Under the pieces are notes generated by a model. That model was not told the origin of the DNA and made no database searches. It saw only the letters and a program-made list of their open reading frames with translations. A stretch of 64,000 nucleotides of DNA, taken from Dugong dugon (lineage: Eukaryota; Chordata; Mammalia; Sirenia; Dugongidae). The position numbers and the translations under genes are program-made. This document shows positions 35,500-46,880 of this stretch, one piece after another; within the stretch, counting starts at the first letter, position 1, and each line of letters opens with the position of its first letter. Location of the stretch: positions 115,298,650 through 115,362,649 of the forward strand of contig CM057469.1 of the NCBI GenBank assembly GCA_030035585.1, read 5' to 3'.

Positions 35500-37205
35500 A
35501 CAGGTATCTTAGCTCTTTTGAGCTGTGTGAAATTGATTCAGGGTTTAACTTCTTGTTTTGCCGCACAGGGGTTAGTGGGGAGGACTAGATCATGTCCTTT
35601 ACAACAGGGTTCTAATGAGTCTTTTAGTTGATGTTTCTTCCAATATTCATATTCTACAGGGGTAATGTTAGGTATGTCTGGGGTGTTTGCTTTCCAGTCG
35701 TCAAAGGCTTCATTAACCTGAAAAAGGTATTTCTTAGAGTATTGCATTAAGGATTGGCAATATTTCAGTAAATCAGCCGTGCAATGTTAGGATCTGTGTA
35801 AAAAACATAAGGAAGAACTATTGGTCTTCCAGTAATTATTTCTTGAGGAGTAAGTTATGGGATGCAAATGCTGTGGACCTCAGTTTCAAAATGACTAAAA
35901 GGAGAACTTTAGTCCATGGTAAAGTTAAAGGTTCACAAAGTTTTGTAAGCTGTGGTTTGATTATTCCATTAGTTCTTTCTATTAAACCGGAAGATTAAGG
36001 ATGGTAGGGGCAATGTAGTCTGTGATTAATGGGGAAAATCAACATAATTCATGAATAATTTGGCAAGTAAAGTGAGTTCCCCAATCACTAGAAGGAATTT
36101 TTGGTGCCTCCAAAGTAGGAATAATATTTTCAAGAAGATTTTATGCTACAAAAGCTGCAGTAGTGTGATGACAGGGAAAGGCTTCTACCCAATGTGAAAC
36201 CTACAAATCATTACTACTATATATTTATAACCATTTGAAGGTGGGAGTTGAATAAAACCTAGTTACCATTCAATCATAGGCCCAGAAGACAAAGGGTATC
36301 ATCCAGATTGGAGTTTAAGATATTTTCCAGGATTGTACTGGGAACAAATGGGGGAGTAAATTAGTTACATTCAAAGAAGTTTCAAAGAATTAACCCCATC
36401 AATATTCTTTCATGATTTCAATCATTTTTCTCATGTCCCAGGTGAGAAATTCAATATAGATGATGCATCATAGGAGCATGTAAAAGTTTAGGTAAGACTA
36501 GTTTCTTATTTGTTTCAGTCCATAGTTTAGTTTCAGGGTCCTGGTGGCAGCGCTTTCATTTTCAGATCTCTGTTTTGTCAGTTTGGGCCAATTGTTGATG
36601 CTTTAGAAGTTTTTCTAAAGTTAATTCACAAAGGTTAAAGAGATTGAGATAGTCCCCATGCTTGGTTTTCATGAGAGTTTAGATAACTTGGGAGGCAAAT
36701 TGTGGCCATATTAGCAAGATTATTTCTTCTAATTTCTTCAGTTTGAGGTACTGTCTATGGTTGATGCATTTGTATTTTTTTTATAGCAATTTCAGAAGGG
36801 AGAAATAAGGCATCTAAAAGGTCTGCCAACAAAGCTCTATTTTTTATAGTGCGTCTGGAAAAGGTTAAAAATCTTCTCTCTTTCCACAACATTCCAAAGC
36901 CATGAACAATTTAAAAACAATATTTAGGATCAGTGTAAATATTTAGACTTTCTTGAGGTAAGCTTACAAACTCTAATAAGCTTGTTGGGCTGAGGTGGTT
37001 TCAGGAAGCACCTGACTTTCAAGTACTTCAGTCAGTAGAAATTGTAAACATATCCAGGTTGATAGTTAGAAGCATTTGGGTCAGGATTCAGAAAAGAGTC
37101 ATCTATAACTAAGGCTAAATTAGGAAGAGTTATAGGAGTCTATTTTAGGGCTTTTCTGAGAGTTAATAATTGTTCAGTTAAATTTAAAGAGTCATGAGAA
37201 GGAAA
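35500..37205 (-). pseudogene. pol: ERV pol, integrase region relic
   Basis: The frame at 35747-35538 resembles the integrase C-terminal module of gammaretrovirus-like ERVs: a YWKKHQ segment, then LEPCCKG where family members usually have a Trp-containing 'RWKGPY'-type motif. Upstream sequence to about 37200 holds the rest of integrase with many stops, and I cannot read the catalytic triad continuously. Integrase joins proviral DNA to the host chromosome; this copy is dead. Confidence 0.6.
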
Positions 37206-37215
37206 ATCATTTTAA

Positions 37216-38720
37216 TTAACTATGGAGGAGAAGGGAGGCTGAATTCAAGTAGGCCACAGAATGGAGTCTAATATTTGAAGCAGCTAGGAGAAGGACTGCG
37301 TAAGAAGTGAGTCTGATAGCAGAAAGATGTTGAGTTAAAACAGAACTAAGTAAGGCAGATACAGCAGGGGGCACATAAAAATCTAAAAAGTTACCTAATA
37401 CTATATCTGCTGTGGTCTCCACTAACTTAGCAGTAGTGGTCACAGCCCTGAGACAAGGAGGATATCCTCTAGCTACGTGATCAAGCTGCAAGCTATAGTA
37501 GCCCACCGGTCTCTATTGTTCTCCATTTTTTGAGTTAAAACACTTAAAACATTTCCAGATAGTTCATGAACAAACAAGGAAAAATCTAAAAGGTAGTTAG
37601 GAAAACCTAAGGTGGATGTGTTCATTAAAGCCTCTTTTAATTTGGTTATTGTTTCTTTATCTTCTGGTGATATTTGGAATGAGTCTGGTTCAGAGGCTTT
37701 CCAATATTTGTACAAAGGTTGAGCCATTAGGGAAAAGTTAGGAATCTAGGCTCAGCAGTAACCACAATGTCCTAAAAAACCTCATAATATTTCCTTTTTT
37801 CAGGTACAGGATAAGCAAGACTAGCTTCTTTTCCTTTAGGGTCAGTAGAGATGATTCTGTAGATTAAGTGGTATAAATATTTGACAGACGGTTGGGCCAA
37901 TTGTTATATTGTAGAAATTTTATGTCCTCTGGCAGCTAAAGGTTCTAAGAAAACTACACTGTCTTCAATGTAAGTCTGCTGGAAGGCAGAGCAGATCAAC
38001 AAATCATCAACATATTGCAATAATGTGGATTTATTTGCAATCTGCAAAGGCTGCAATATGCATGTAAAATATAAAAAAAAATACGTGGGAGATTCAGTAA
38101 ACCCTTGAGGCATTACAGTGCCTGTAAATTGTTGTTTTTCCCAGGTGAGGGCAAACAAATACTTGCTCTAAGGATGCACTGGAATGCTGAAAAAGGTGCT
38201 ACAGAGATCCACAACTATAAAGTAAGTGGTATCTGAAGGACCATTAAAAAGTAATAAATGTAAGTTGGGAACTACTGGGAAACTAGTATAACAATACAGT
38301 TGATAGTATGCAAATCCTGGACAATCTTTCATCCTATGTTGTTTGGTTTCGTGACTGGGGTTACAAGAGCATTACAAGGGCTAGTGCAAGGGGCAATGAG
38401 GCTTTTAGAAAGAAAATATTGTATTATTGGAGAAAGCCCTTCCTTTGTCACTTGTTTAAGGAGGTATTGAGGAATCTTTGATAAGAGATTGGATAATTCT
38501 ACCTGGATCTTAATTGATTCTTCTGATAAAACTCAGCCTACATCTGTAGATGTAGTGACCCATAAAGATTTAGTCACTGAAGACAAAATTCTGGATATGA
38601 GAGTGGTCGGCTGATTCATATTTTGGAGAGGCATAACAAGAGGTTCCATACAGTAAACAGCTTCTTCCTTTTTGGCCTCAGTTATTTCAGAATCTGAAGA
38701 GTGAGGAAAATTTAACAAAA
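37216..38720 (-). pseudogene. pol: ERV pol, reverse transcriptase/RNase H relic
   Basis: The frame at 38158-37904 carries the RT palm: MPQGFTESPTYF followed by LLQYVDDLLICS, with the YVDD catalytic signature typical of gammaretrovirus-like RTs. The frame at 37727-37473 matches the connection region (PLYKYWKA...EALMN), and 37506-37216 continues it (LDHVARGYPPCLRA...). The frame at 38718-38533 lies upstream, near the start of RT. Stops and frameshifts separate the pieces. Order and spacing fit a single ancestral pol. Confidence 0.85.
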
Positions 38721-38899
38721 TTTCTCCTTTTTCATTAAGTTGGAAGTAGCATTCTCATTTGGATAACAGTCTCTCCTTAGTAAATTAAGAGGAGTAATAA
38801 GGATGAGTAAAAAGGATGAGTTAGAACTTCAGTAAGGCCTAAGAATATTGGGACAGACAAAGAATGAGTAAAAAACTGTTCTTGATTAGCTACCCTCAT

Positions 38900-39735
38900 T
38901 ATCTTTGAAGTTTTATTACTCCGGGGCAGTCTTTTTTAAACAAGTGGGGTTGATGGCAGATAGTGTCACTCCAGTGTCAATTAAAAATTTGCAAGTTTCT
39001 CCATTAATGCCAACAGTAGTTTCTCCTTGCAGGTTACGTGCAACCCTAGGAAAACTCCCTGGTTTGTCCACAGAGCCCCTTCACTTGAAATCAGGATCAA
39101 GGCGAGGGATGTCTTATTTAGCAGTTCTTCATCTATTTTTTAGTTTGTAACAATCTTTTGTCCAACGTCTGGGTTTTTTCCAATAATGGCCAGTACCAGG
39201 CTTAGTGCCTTTGACAGGCTTAAGGTTACTCTCTTGATTAGGAGATTGTGACTGTTGAATTGCAGGACCATCAACTTATTAGCTTTTGAGACTTGTTTGT
39301 TCTCTAAGGTTTAAGCGTCTGTAAGCCAAATTAGTCAGTTCAACAATGGGAACAGTTTCCTAATCTAAGTGGTGTCTCTTTAACAAGGCTGAAATTTTGC
39401 TTTGAAGATCTGATATGAGCAAGGCATTAAATCTCCCGTATCCCCTGGGGATAATGGATCAAGTCCAGAATGTTTAGAAAAGTTTTGGAACAACCTAGTC
39501 TGATAATCATAAAAGTCCTAGTCTTTCATCCATGTACAGGAGTGAATTTTAGTTCATCTATTATTGGGGAAAAGCCTTAGGAATGGGTACAAGCAATCTT
39601 TTACCGATCATTCAAGTATCCTCAAATAGCATAGCAGTTGTTTTTTCAGTATTTAAGCTAAAGTATTGTTAGCATCTTTCCATTCAGCATGTTCTAACCA
39701 CAATTGGGCTTCCTCAAGTCCTGTTATCATATGGG
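38900..39735 (-). pseudogene. gag: ERV nucleocapsid/protease and 3' gag relic
   Basis: On the minus strand near 39190-39140 there is a decayed zinc-knuckle-like segment (GHYWKK...DCYK) as expected for nucleocapsid, followed by the protease region before RT. The upstream sequence to 39735 is the rest of gag, which is cut by the RTE insertion. No continuous frame remains. The 81-codon plus-strand frame at 38905-39150 is a shadow. Confidence 0.55.
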
Positions 39736-39737
39736 CT

Positions 39738-41430
39738 TGTTGTTGTTGTTAGATGCCATTGAGTCAGTTCCGACTCATAGTGATCCTGTGTACAATAGAA
39801 CTAAACACTGTCTGGTCCTGCACAATCCTCACAATCATTGCTATGTTTGAGCCCAATTTTTCAGCAACTGTGTCAATCCATCTCATTGAGGATCTTCCTC
39901 TTTTTCACTGACCCTCTACTTTACCATGTATGATATACTTCTTCAGGGGATGATCCCTCCAGATAACATGTCCAAACTATGTGAGATGAAGTCTAATCAT
40001 CCTCTCTTCTAAGGAGCATTCTGGCTGTACTTCCTTCAAGACAGATTTGTTTGTTCTTCTTTTAGTCCATGGCATATTCAATATTCTTTGTCATCACCAT
40101 AATTTAAAGGCATAAATTCTTTTTTTTGTCTTCCTTATGCATTGTCCAGGTTTCACATGCATAAGAAGCAATGGGGTCAGGTGCACCTTACTCCTCAAAG
40201 TTACGTCTTTGCTTTTTAATACTTTAAAGAGATCTTTTGCAGCGGATTTACCTAATTCAATATGTCATTTGATTTCTTTACTGCTGCTTCCATGGGCTTT
40301 GTGAGGATTTTTGTTTTCTTTATGTTGAAATGTAATTCATACTGAAGGCTGTAGTCTTTCACCTTCATCAGTAAGTGCTTTGAGTCCTCTTCACTTTTAG
40401 CAAGCAAGGTTATGTCATCTGCATATCATAGGTTGTTAATGAGTCTTCCTCCAATCCTGATGTCCTGTACTTCTTCACATAGTCCAGTTTCTCAGATATT
40501 TGCTCAGCCTACAGATAGAATAAGTACAGTGAAAGGATAAAACACTGATACACACCTTTCCTGATTTTAAACTATGTACTATCCTCTTGTCCTATTCATA
40601 TGACTGCCTCTTGGTCTATGTACCAGTTCCTCATGAGCACAATTAAATGTTCTGAAATTCCCATTCTTCACAATGATATCCATAATTTGTTATGATCCAC
40701 ACAGTCAAATCTCTTTGCATAGTCAATAAAACAAAGGTAAACATCTTTCTTGCATTCACTGCTTTCACCCAAGGTCCATCTGACATAAGCAATGATCTCC
40801 CTCATTCCAGTCCTCTTCTGAATCCAGCTTATGACATTATGGCTGTCCCCTGTCCGTGTACAGCTGCATCCATTTTTTAGTTATCTTCAACAAAACTGTA
40901 CTTGAGTATGATATTAAATCAATTGATAATTTCCACATGCTGTTGCATCACTTTTCTTTGGAATGTGCACAAGTATTGGTCTCTTCCAGTCAATTGTCCA
41001 GGTAGCTCTCTTCCAAATTTCTTGACAAAGATGACTGAGCACTTCCAGCTCTGCATCCGTTTGTTGAAACATCTCAGTTGGTATTCTGTAAATTCCTGGA
41101 TACTTGTTTTTCACCAATGTCTTCAATGCAGCTTGGACTTTTTCTTTCAATACCATCAGTTCTTAATCATACGCTACCTCTTGAAATGGTTGACTTTCCA
41201 CCAATTATCTTTGGTACGGTGACTCTATGTTCCTTCTAACTTCTTTTTATGCTTCCTGTGTCATTCAATATTTTACCCATACAGTCCTCCAATGTTGCAA
41301 CTCTAGGCTTGAATTTTTCTTCAGTTCTTTCATCTTGAGAAATGCTGAGCTTGTTCTTCCCTTTTGGTTATCACACTCCAGGTCTTTGCACATTTCAAAA
41401 TAATTCTTTACTTTTTCTTCTCGAGTGCCC
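39738..41430 (-). mobile_element. RTE (BovB-like) LINE, 5'-truncated, inside ERV gag
   Basis: On the minus strand the 3' end is at 39738, after 'gactcatagtgatcc' and a TTG-type repeat (tgttgttgttgtt on the plus strand). The relic encodes RTE reverse transcriptase: the frame at 41156-40914 (VLKEKVQAALKTL...IPTEMFQ) is the same region as 45374-45480 in the plus-strand copy. Mutations break the frame many times. The right end is fixed only approximately by loss of similarity near 41430. Confidence 0.85.
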
Positions 41431-41802
41431 TAAGGGCTTTCATTTGCTCAAATCTGTGCTTACATTTTTGCAGTTTAAGAGACTCTGAGTAACCACAGTA
41501 ACGATCATATGAAATCTAGTTAATCACAAATCCAAGCAGGCATTCCGGTAAGTGAAATCTAGATTCTCTTATGAGAAAGAACAGAAATAAAAGAAGAGGC
41601 AACCTGTAGGCCTAGATTGAAATAGGTTTCAGCAATGAAACTCAAAGATCTGTGAAGCAAGGGCACAGAGCTCAGATTCAAAAGGTTATTTACCTTGAGG
41701 CAATTCTCAAGAAGCCTGAGACAGAGAACACAAATGGCCTGCCTGGTACATGAGACCAGTCCTCAGTGCCCCAGAGTCACCAAAGATAATGCACCTTTGA
41801 AA
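41431..41802 (-). pseudogene. ERV leader and gag 5' relic
   Basis: This sequence lies between the primer-binding site and the RTE insertion. It should hold the leader and the start of gag; I see no continuous frame. Confidence 0.45.
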
Positions 41803-41820
41803 CTTCTGCATCTGACACCA
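41803..41820 (-). other. ERV primer-binding site, tRNA-Leu-like
   Basis: On the minus strand it reads TGGTGTCAGATGCAGAAG, four bases after the 5' LTR. The first ten bases match the complement of a tRNA-Leu 3' end (…TCTGACACCA); the rest has diverged. The tRNA assignment is tentative. Confidence 0.6.
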
Positions 41821-41824
41821 AAAT

Positions 41825-42393
41825 TGTCATAGTGCTGAACAAAACTTACAGTCTGTTAAGTTACAGTCTGGAAGCAAAGAGTTTTATTGGAAGTTTGAGA
41901 TAGCTGAAACTGGGCAACACAATATAATGAGAAATCACTAACTATTCCAACATACTGAGGGAGAGGTGAGCCTTTTATACAGAAAAAATGAGAGAGTATA
42001 TGACATTACGTATAGTTACAAGACAATAGAAAGTTCAAATTTTGTAAGTTAGCTAATCTATTTTCTTACATAGTCTTCCTGTAGTTAACTTAGAGAGTGA
42101 TTTTCTGAAATATCTACATAAACATTCTTCCTGAGGCATGTTGTGCAAGCATTCTCTTGATACCATCTTGATAATCATTTCCTGACAAACATTTCTTCAT
42201 AAATGACATCCTTGCCTGTTCCATGTGTTGCTGAGGTTGGTTAAAGTTTTACAAGAAGTTACATGCCATAAATCACAGGCTCTATCCTTAAGAAGGCAGA
42301 AAGGAGGACTTAGGAGAAGCTAAAATTTAATTAAAAAAATGGAGCTTTGATTCAGACCTAGGTCAGACGTTTTCAATCATGTCACGCACCTTA
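41825..42393 (-). repeat. ERV 5' LTR
   Basis: The plus strand starts TGTCATAG and ends ACCTTA, so the terminal CA has decayed. The TATA box TATAAAAGG (minus strand) is at 41979-41971, and an AATAAA (minus strand) lies at 41888-41883. It pairs with 32851-33446. Confidence 0.9.
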
Positions 42394-42484
42394 GTTCTAG
42401 AGTACCCTCACACATACATAAACCCTTGTAATCTAATTTGAAATCTCTCCTCTCTCCCTGAATTAAGTAATGCTATTTCATTTA

Positions 42485-42656
42485 TGGAGCCCTGGTGGCA
42501 CAGAGTTTAAGAGCTCATCTGCCAATGAAAAGGCTGACAGTTCAAATCCACCAGTCATTCCTTGAAAACTCTATGGGGCAGTTCTACTCTGTCTTATAGG
42601 GTTGCTAATGAATCAGAAGTAACTCAATGGCAATGAGTTTGGTTTTGGTTTGGTTT
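42485..42656 (+). mobile_element. AfroSINE
   Basis: This is a complete short-form copy just outside the ERV: 'ggagccctggtggcacagag', B box 'agttcaaatccacc', 'ggcagttctactctgtc', and a tail ending in TTTGG repeats. Confidence 0.88.
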
Positions 42657-43559
42657 ATTTTAATTATATAACCACAATTTTTTTTTTCTCTTGCTTAGCA
42701 ATTGTTCAAATAACAAGCCAAAAGTAACTCAGAGGGTGGGAAACTCTAGAATAGTGGAGTAAGGGCCTCTGAACATTCACTCCTCCACAAAAGCAACAAG
42801 ATCACTGAAAGAAAAAAACCAAAAAAAAAAAAAACCTGTCAGAACTCTGGGAATTAACTAAAGTCTTGCAACAACGTGAGGAATGTGTGTTTAGGAAAAA
42901 TGGCTGCATCTTGGTTAAAAAAAAAAAAGCCGTTTGTGGTGTTTTAATTTGCTCTATTTCCATACCTCTATCTCCAGTTTCACAGTGTCCTTAAAATCAA
43001 CAGACATACAATTATGGTAACGATGAAAGCCAACAGTCTAGCAGCCAGAGGAGTGAGAAGAATGGATTTAGATCTCCCCAAAAGTCCCATCCTTAGAAAA
43101 TTGTCATTATTTGACCTGTCTATGAGCTGTCTGAAAAACTCCATTCTCAGGACTCAATTTGACCTGATTTAGAGCTCATTCTATGTAAACAATCTTATCC
43201 CCAAAGATTTAAAAAAAAAAAAAAAAAACAACCCCAGAAATTATTTAGCAACGCAACTGCCTAAGGTGGTGATAAGATTTGTAGCTGAGAAGAGGGTGAC
43301 CAAGAAATAAATAAAAGAGGCAACTGGAGAATGAGATGTCCACAGGGGCCTTTGAAAATATTCAACTTGTTTCTGGGAATCTAAATGGTCACACACATGC
43401 ACATGGATGTATGCATGTCCAGGAACATACACATTCCAAAGGAAACATTTAAAAAGACCCTACTCTATCCCCTCTGTCTGACCTTGAAGCTTTATGAAAG
43501 CAGGAGGGTAAGGCAGAGTTGTACTCTGTCTGTCAGAACATTGTAAGCATGGCACAACA
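42657..43559. other. Non-coding stretch, nothing recognised
   Basis: A-rich tracts occur near 42810-42835, 42918-42929 and 43210-43228. I see no gene. Confidence 0.45.
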
Positions 43560-44960
43560 TACACATACAGTGATCAAGAAAGACAATGTAGTACTGGCAT
43601 AAAAATAGAAATATAGATCAATAGAATAGTAATGAGAATCCAGAAATAAACCCTGACATTTATGTTCAATTGAGTTTCAACAAGGATGCCAAGACAAATA
43701 CGTGGAGAAGAAATAGTCTCTTCAACAAATGGTGCTCTAAAAACTGGATATACATTTGCAAAATAATGACATTGAACTTTGTCTTAGGCTAGGTTCTCTA
43801 GAGAAGCAAAACCAGTGAAGCCTGTATATATATATACACACACACACACAGAAAGAGAGAGAGATTTATATCAAGAAAATGGCTCATGTGAATGTAGAGA
43901 CTGGAAAGTTCCAAGTTGTTGGATCAGACTGGAGACTTCTCCTGACGTATGTAGCTTCAGGGGCTGATGAACCCAAGATTGGCAGGTAAGTTGGCAAGCC
44001 ACTAGCTCACAGGCTGTGGAAGCTGACGTATCCCAAGATTGTCAGGTAAGCTTCAGCTCAAGTACCAAGAACTGGAGGTCAGATGAACAAGAGCCTAATG
44101 CAAGATCCAGAGTGAGCAAAATCCCACAAGCTTTACCAGAAAGTCCACCTATGTTGGATGCAGGCCACACCCCCAATGAAACTCCCTTTCAACTGATTGA
44201 TGGGCTGCTCATACAAAAGTTCATCATGAAGGTGATTACATTATCTCAGATCTCATCATGGAGGTGATTACATCATTACATAGCTGCCAAACTATAATTG
44301 CCAAACCACTAAGAATCATGGTCCAGCCAAGTTAATACACACTTTAACCGTCAGACTTCTACTAAATGCTATGTACGAAAGTTACTGTAAAAAGGATCAT
44401 GAAATCTAAATATATTAACTAAAACTATAGAATTATTAGAAGAAAACACAGGAGTAAATTTTCATCACCTTGGATTAAGAATTAATTTATTAGATATGAT
44501 ACCAAAATCACAAGCAACAAAAGAAAAAAATAATAAATTAGACATAAACCAATTTAAAAATGTATTTCAAAGGATGCCATTGAGGAAGTGAAAAGGTAAT
44601 CCACAGAAAATATTTGAATATCATATATCTGATAAATAGTGTGTATTCAGAATATATAAAGAACTTATAGCTTAGCAATCAAAAGACAAAAGAGCCAATT
44701 AAAAATGGGCAAAGGAGCAATGAACTTTCACTTCTTCAAAGAAAATGGCTAATAAGCATACAAAAAAATGTCAACATCAATATTCACTAGGGAAATGAAA
44801 ATCAAAATCACAAAGAGATATTATTTTGCACTCACTAAAAAGGCTATAACAAAAAATATAGAAAATATGTTTTTGCAAGGCTGTGGTGAAATGAGAATTC
44901 TCACACATTGCTGTTGGTAATGTAACATGCTGTGAATACTTAGGAAAATAATTTAGAATT
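43560..44960 (+). mobile_element. Ancient L1 ORF2 fragment split by an LTR
   Basis: The left part (43560-43779) has 'gtagtactggcataaaaata' and 'caacaaatggtgctctaaaa', typical of late ORF2. The right part (44354-44960) has 'aatgggcaaaggagcaatga', 'gggaaatgaaaatcaaaatc', 'aaaaaggctataacaaaaaa' and 'tcacacattgctgttggtaa'. The frame is destroyed. A minus-strand LTR lies between the parts. Confidence 0.75.
43780..44353 (-). mobile_element. LTR (ERVL/MaLR-like), inserted in old L1
   Basis: The plus strand reads TGTCTTAGGCTAGGTTCTCT at the start and ...CCGTCA at the end. The near-perfect 5-bp duplication is aactt (43775-43779) versus gactt (44354-44358). Body hallmarks are 'ctctagagaagcaaaacca', 'agagagagatttatatca', 'aaatggctcatgtga' and 'atcatggtccagccaagtta'. 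A (TA)(CA)(GA) simple repeat lies at 43826-43865. Confidence 0.75.
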
Positions 44961-45254
44961 TGTATTATCTATGACTAATTTTATTCTTGGTTACATTTTA
45001 AAAACAGTTTACATTAAACTGATTCTTCAAATTCATTAACACATATTGTACAGGTACTTATTAACTTATTTCTATGAAATGTGGAATTATTGCCTCTCTA
45101 GTCACTTCACTCCTACCTATTTAAATTCTTTTATTTTGGAAGGGTTGTTACTTTGAAATTGTTTGGCTTTGCTGTATTATAATTATATTTAATATTATGA
45201 TGAAATAAACCATCATATTTTGTTTTAATATGTAAAATTTACATGACCTAGGGC

Positions 45255-46880
45255 ATATTGAGCAATGCAGGAACCATCAAAAGAAGATGGAAGAAATACA
45301 CAGAGTCACTGTGCCAAAAAGAATGGTTGAAGTTCAACCATTTCAGGAGGTAGCATATGATCAAGAATCAATGGTATTGAAGGAAGAAGTCCAAGCTGCA
45401 CTGAAGGCATTGGCGAAAAAAAGGCTCCAGGAATTCACAGCATACCAATTGAGATGTTTCAACAAATAGATGCAGCCCTGGAGGTGCTTACATTTTTGCC
45501 AAGGAATTTGGAAGACAGTTGCCTGGCCAAATGACTGGAAAAGATCTATATCTGTGCCCATTCCAAAGAAAGGTGATCCAATAGAATGTGGAAAATATCA
45601 AACAGTATCATTAATATCACACACAAGTAAATTTTTGCCAAAGATAATTCAAAAACAGTTGCAGCAATACATCAACAAGGAACTGCCAGAAATTCAGGTA
45701 GGATTCAGAAGAGGATGTGGAATGAGGGATATCATTGCTGATGTCAGATAGATCTTGGCTGAAAGCAGAGAATACCAGAAAGATGTTTTCTTGTGTTTTA
45801 TTGACTATACAAAGGTATTCCACTGTGTGGATCATAACAAATTATAGATCACATTGCAAAAAATGGGAATTCCAGAACACTTAATTGGGTTTATGAGGAA
45901 CCTGTACATAGACAAAGAAAGAGGCACATGTTCAGACAGAACAAGGGGATACTGGATAGTTTAAAATCAGGAAAGATGTGCCTTAAGGTTGTATCCTTTC
46001 ACTATATGTATTCAGTCTGTATGCTGAACAAATAATCCAAGAAGCTGGACCATATGAAGAAGTATGTGGCATTAGGATTGAAGGAAGACTCACTCACAAC
46101 CTGCAATATGCAGATGACACAACCTTACTTGCTGAAAGCAAACAGGACTTGAACCACTTACTGATGAAGGTTAAAGACTATAGCCTTCAGTATGGATTAT
46201 ACCTCAACATAAAGAAAACAAAAATCCTCACAACTGGACCAGTAAACAACATCATGATAAACGGAGAAATGATTGAGGTTGTCAAGGATTTCATTTTACT
46301 TGGATCCACAATCAATCTCCATAGAAGCAGCAGCCAAGAAATCAAAGGACATATTGCATTAGGCAAATCTCCTGCAAAAGACATTTTTAAAATGTTCGAA
46401 AGCAAAGATGCACTTTAAAGATTAAGGTACCCCTGACCCAAGCCATGATATTTTCAGTCACCTCATATGCATAAGAAAGCTGGACAATGAATAAGGAAGA
46501 CCAAAGAAGAATTGATGCCTTTGAATTATAGTGTTGGCTAAGAATATTGAAAATACCGTGGACTGCCAGAAGAAAGAACAAATCTGTCTTGGAAGAAGTA
46601 CAGCCAGAATGCTCCTTAGAAGCAAGGATGGAAGACTTCATCTCACTGACTTTGGACATATTATCAGAGGGTAACAGTCACTGGTAAAGTTGAGGGTCAG
46701 TGAAAAAAAGGAAGACCCTCAATGAAATGGATTGACACATTGGCTGCAACAATGGGCTCAAACATAGAAATGATTAGGAGGTTGGCACAGAACTGGGCAG
46801 TGTTTTGTTCTGTTGTGAATAGGGTCGCTATGAGTTGGAACCAATTCGATGGCACCTAACAGCAACAACAACAAAATATG
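45255..46880 (+). mobile_element. RTE (BovB-like) LINE, 5'-truncated
   Basis: The reverse transcriptase relic spans most of this stretch. The frame at 45470-45751 has WPNDWKRSISVPIPKKGDP and LPEIQVGFRRGCG. The catalytic YADD motif (LQYADDTTLL) is encoded near 46103-46132, and the frame at 46149-46418 continues downstream (LYLNIKKTKIL). Stops, frameshifts and the missing 5' half make it dead. The 3' end is 'gtcgctatgagttggaacca' followed by a CAA-type repeat at about 46860-46873. Confidence 0.9.

Larger units (their letters stand above)
32851..42393 (-). mobile_element. Degenerate endogenous retrovirus, two LTRs, RTE inside
   Basis: This is a provirus on the minus strand. The 5' LTR is at 41825-42393 and the 3' LTR at 32851-33446; a primer-binding site and a polypurine tract lie just inside. 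Between them are relics of gag (right), protease/RT/RNase H/integrase (39200-35500) and env (35200-33460). RT and integrase resemble gammaretrovirus-like (class I) ERVs. An RTE fragment of about 1.7 kb interrupts gag at 39738-41430. Stops and frameshifts break every gene, and no frame exceeds about 100 codons. I found no matching target duplication outside the LTRs (tata on the left, gttc on the right). Confidence 0.9.

Noticed and set aside
38905..39150. 81-codon plus-strand frame with a start codon
   Set aside because: It lies antisense to the ERV protease/nucleocapsid relic.
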